Of a DNA stretch of 64,000 bases, positions 62,533-64,000 are shown piece after piece. Positions within the stretch are counted from its first letter, which is position 1. Every line of letters starts with the position of its first letter. The translations under genes were made by a program, and so were the position numbers. This DNA is from CAJXMH01 sp040220135 (GTDB lineage Bacteria; Bacteroidota; Bacteroidia; Flavobacteriales_E; Vicingaceae): assembly GCA_040220135.1 (NCBI GenBank), contig JAVJTT010000013.1:186001-250000 (forward strand), in the 5' to 3' direction. The notes under the pieces were generated by a model. It was not told where the DNA came from. It did not search any database and saw only the letters and a program-made list of their open reading frames with translations.

Positions 62533-62690
62533 GAGTATAGAGTAATTAGTATTGAGTAGAGAGATATGAGTATTGAGTAGTCTGTATAGAGAAGTTAGTA
62601 TTGAGATGTGAGTAGAGAGTATAGAGTATAGAGTAGAGGGTATAGAGTATAGAGTATAGAGTATAGAGAAGTGAGATATAAGAGTCAGCC
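62533..62690. repeat. GAGTATAGA low-complexity tract
   Basis: Degenerate GAGTATAGA / GAGTAGAGA repeats run from the pepP stop codon to about 62690, in the 315-bp gap before rpmG. It is like the tract at 40003-40140. The rest of the gap holds the rpmG promoter. Confidence 0.75.
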
Positions 62691-62813
62691 TACAATTTCC
62701 TCAGAAAAGGTAGTTTGTTGGTAATTCTTAGTAAGATATGAGGGCCAATAGAATTGCAAAAATTGAATTGTAGGAAATTGAAAAAGAGCTTTATTAATTA
62801 GATAAAATTTAAT

Positions 62814-62821
62814 TACATTTG
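62814..62821 (+). promoter_or_regulatory. -7 box of rpmG
   Basis: TACATTTG matches TAnnTTTG and lies 26 nt before the ATG. This gives rpmG its own promoter, independent of rpmB. Confidence 0.5.
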
Positions 62822-62847
62822 CCCTCCCGTAAATAAATCGTGGAATC

Positions 62848-63030
62848 ATGGCTAAGAAAGGAAATAGAATACAAGTGATTTTAGAGTGTACAGAGCACAA
62901 AGAAAGCGGAATGCCGGGCACTTCAAGATACATCACAACCAAGAACAGAAAGAACACTCCAGACCGTATGGAGATTAAGAAATACAACCCGATTTTGAAG
63001 AAAATGACGGTACATAAAGAAATCAAGTAA
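62848..63030 (+). CDS. rpmG: 50S ribosomal protein L33
   Basis: The 60-residue product is an L33 (MAKKGNRIQVILECTEHKES and RMEIKKYNPILKK). The single Cys shows it is not the four-cysteine zinc-binding form. DUF4295 follows 11 nt later. Confidence 0.95.
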   Translation: MAKKGNRIQVILECTEHKESGMPGTSRYITTKNRKNTPDRMEIKKYNPILKKMTVHKEIK

Positions 63031-63041
63031 AAAGATAGACC

Positions 63042-63197
63042 ATGGCTAAGAAAACAGTTGCAACGCTACAGAAAGGAGAAGGAAAGTCTTACACCAAAGT
63101 AATCAAAATGGTGAAGTCTCAGAAGTCTGGTGCATATGCCTTTAAAGAGGAAATGGTACCCAACGATAAGGTGAAAGATTTCTTCGAGAAAAACTAA
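63042..63197 (+). CDS. DUF4295 family protein
   Basis: A 51-residue basic protein (MAKKTVATLQKGEGKSYTKV, ending KVKDFFEKN). DUF4295 is a Bacteroidota-specific small protein always near rpmG and ftsY; a ribosome link is suggested by its location but is not proven. Confidence 0.88.
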   Translation: MAKKTVATLQKGEGKSYTKVIKMVKSQKSGAYAFKEEMVPNDKVKDFFEKN

Positions 63198-63227
63198 TCT
63201 AAGATTTACCGAAAATATTACATGTTG

Positions 63228-63260
63228 AAGGCTTCTTTCGCTTAGAGAGAAGCCTTTTTT
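63228..63260 (+). terminator. Terminator between DUF4295 and ftsY
   Basis: GGCTTCT and AGAAGCC arms with an 11-nt loop, followed by six T. It lies 12 nt before the ftsY ATG, so ftsY either has a promoter inside this region or depends on read-through. Confidence 0.7.
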
Positions 63261-63271
63261 ATATTCAGACT

Positions 63272-64000
63272 ATGGGACTATTCAATATTTTTTCAAAAGA
63301 TAAGAAGGAAGCGCTCGATGAAGGTTTGAGCAAAACCAAAGAGAGCTTTTTTGGCAAACTAAGTCGGGCGGTTGTCGGCAAAACTAAAGTTGATGATGAG
63401 GTACTCGATGATTTGGAAGAAGTGCTTATTTCCTCTGATGTGGGGGTGAACACCACTTTGAAGGTGATTGAACGAATTGAAGAAAGAGTATCGCGTGACA
63501 AGTACGTCAACACCAAAGAGCTTAATGGCATTCTTCGCGAAGAAATTGAAGCTTTACTAGCTGAAAACAATACCACGGATTATACGCAGTTTACCCTGCC
63601 GGAAGGCCATAAACCGCATGTGATCATGGTGGTTGGAGTTAATGGAGTGGGAAAGACCACTACCATTGGAAAGCTCGCCCATCAATTCAAGAAAATGAAT
63701 AAAAAGGTGGTGCTTGGCGCTTCGGATACTTTCCGCGCAGCAGCGGTTGATCAATTAACCATTTGGTCAGAAAGAGTAGGCGTACCCATTGTCAGTCAAG
63801 GAATGGGAGCCGATCCGGCTTCAGTGGCATACGACACCATGCAATCTGCCGTGGCGCAAGATGCGGATGTGGCCATTATTGATACCGCCGGTCGTTTGCA
63901 CAACAAGGTGAACTTAATGAACGAACTCACCAAGATCAAAAGAGTGATGCAGAAGGTGATCCCTGATGCCCCACACGAGATTTTATTGGTTTTAGATGGT
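63272..64000 (+). CDS. ftsY: Signal recognition particle receptor FtsY (partial)
   Basis: The first 243 residues of FtsY: a short N-terminal helix domain, NG domain with GTP-binding G1 VGVNGVGKTTTIGKLA, G2 DTFRAAAVDQL, G3 DTAGRLHNK. FtsY receives SRP-ribosome complexes at the inner membrane. The gene continues beyond the window edge; the reading frame is intact to base 64000. Confidence 0.95.
   Translation, partial: MGLFNIFSKDKKEALDEGLSKTKESFFGKLSRAVVGKTKVDDEVLDDLEEVLISSDVGVNTTLKVIERIEERVSRDKYVNTKELNGILREEIEALLAENNTTDYTQFTLPEGHKPHVIMVVGVNGVGKTTTIGKLAHQFKKMNKKVVLGASDTFRAAAVDQLTIWSERVGVPIVSQGMGADPASVAYDTMQSAVAQDADVAIIDTAGRLHNKVNLMNELTKIKRVMQKVIPDAPHEILLVLDG

Overview
The window is chromosomal DNA of a Bacteroidota bacterium, most likely a marine-type member of the Flavobacteriales (Cryomorphaceae/Schleiferiaceae-like; an inference). 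Evidence: five secreted proteins with C-terminal type IX secretion (T9SS) sorting domains, a GldL-like membrane protein, TAnnTTTG-type -7 promoter boxes, a BshB1 bacillithiol deacetylase, the rpmB / rpmG / DUF4295 / ftsY neighbourhood, and a Bacteroidota-style ccm cluster. No rRNA, tRNA, CRISPR array or complete insertion sequence was seen.

Layout. 0-10 kb: a GldL-like protein and a PIG-L lipoprotein on +; then a compact leftward run (unknown secreted protein, GNAT, truncated globin, haem-c lipoprotein, GT-C glycosyltransferase, GNAT), a T9SS beta-propeller protein, a CrtA-like monooxygenase with a methyltransferase, and a DUF2200/SRPBCC pair. 10-23 kb: M28 peptidase, a giant CUB/Ig-like T9SS adhesin, a V4R histidine kinase, an HxlR regulator divergent from a SnoaL-like lipoprotein with readable overlapping promoters and operators, a T9SS metalloprotease, and an ECF sigma cassette. 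23-27 kb: small lipoproteins and a haem-c protein.

27.1-33.1 kb is the main accessory region: a leftward, visibly AT-richer operon encoding a DUF6615 nuclease-like protein, a DNA methyltransferase, a PRTase-CE-like phosphoribosyltransferase, an ORC/CDC6-type AAA ATPase and an unrecognised Rossmann-like protein. Junctions are tight (TGATG overlap, 4-nt gap), so I read it as one multi-component conflict/defence system. Next to it lies a relic that looks like a deleted hipBA toxin-antitoxin locus (a C-terminal coding tail plus two near-identical 18-bp palindromes).

33.7-43.4 kb: AsmA-like protein, ParE-type toxin-antitoxin pair, a MutS2-like protein lacking the Smr domain, OsmC, three small membrane proteins and a GIY-YIG protein. 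Three related intergenic elements, bounded by inverted repeats and carrying internal 24-bp tandem repeats, sit here. 43.4-49.6 kb: hemerythrin-ccmBCDEF-DUF2520-kdsC run. 49.7-57 kb: GNAT/polysaccharide deacetylase/GNAT, glutathione peroxidase, bshB1, then a convergent flippase, glycosyltransferase and BioY cluster. 57-64 kb: rpmB is separated from rpmG-DUF4295-ftsY by a tandem duplication of a T9SS protein gene plus a Xaa-Pro aminopeptidase; ftsY runs off the right edge.
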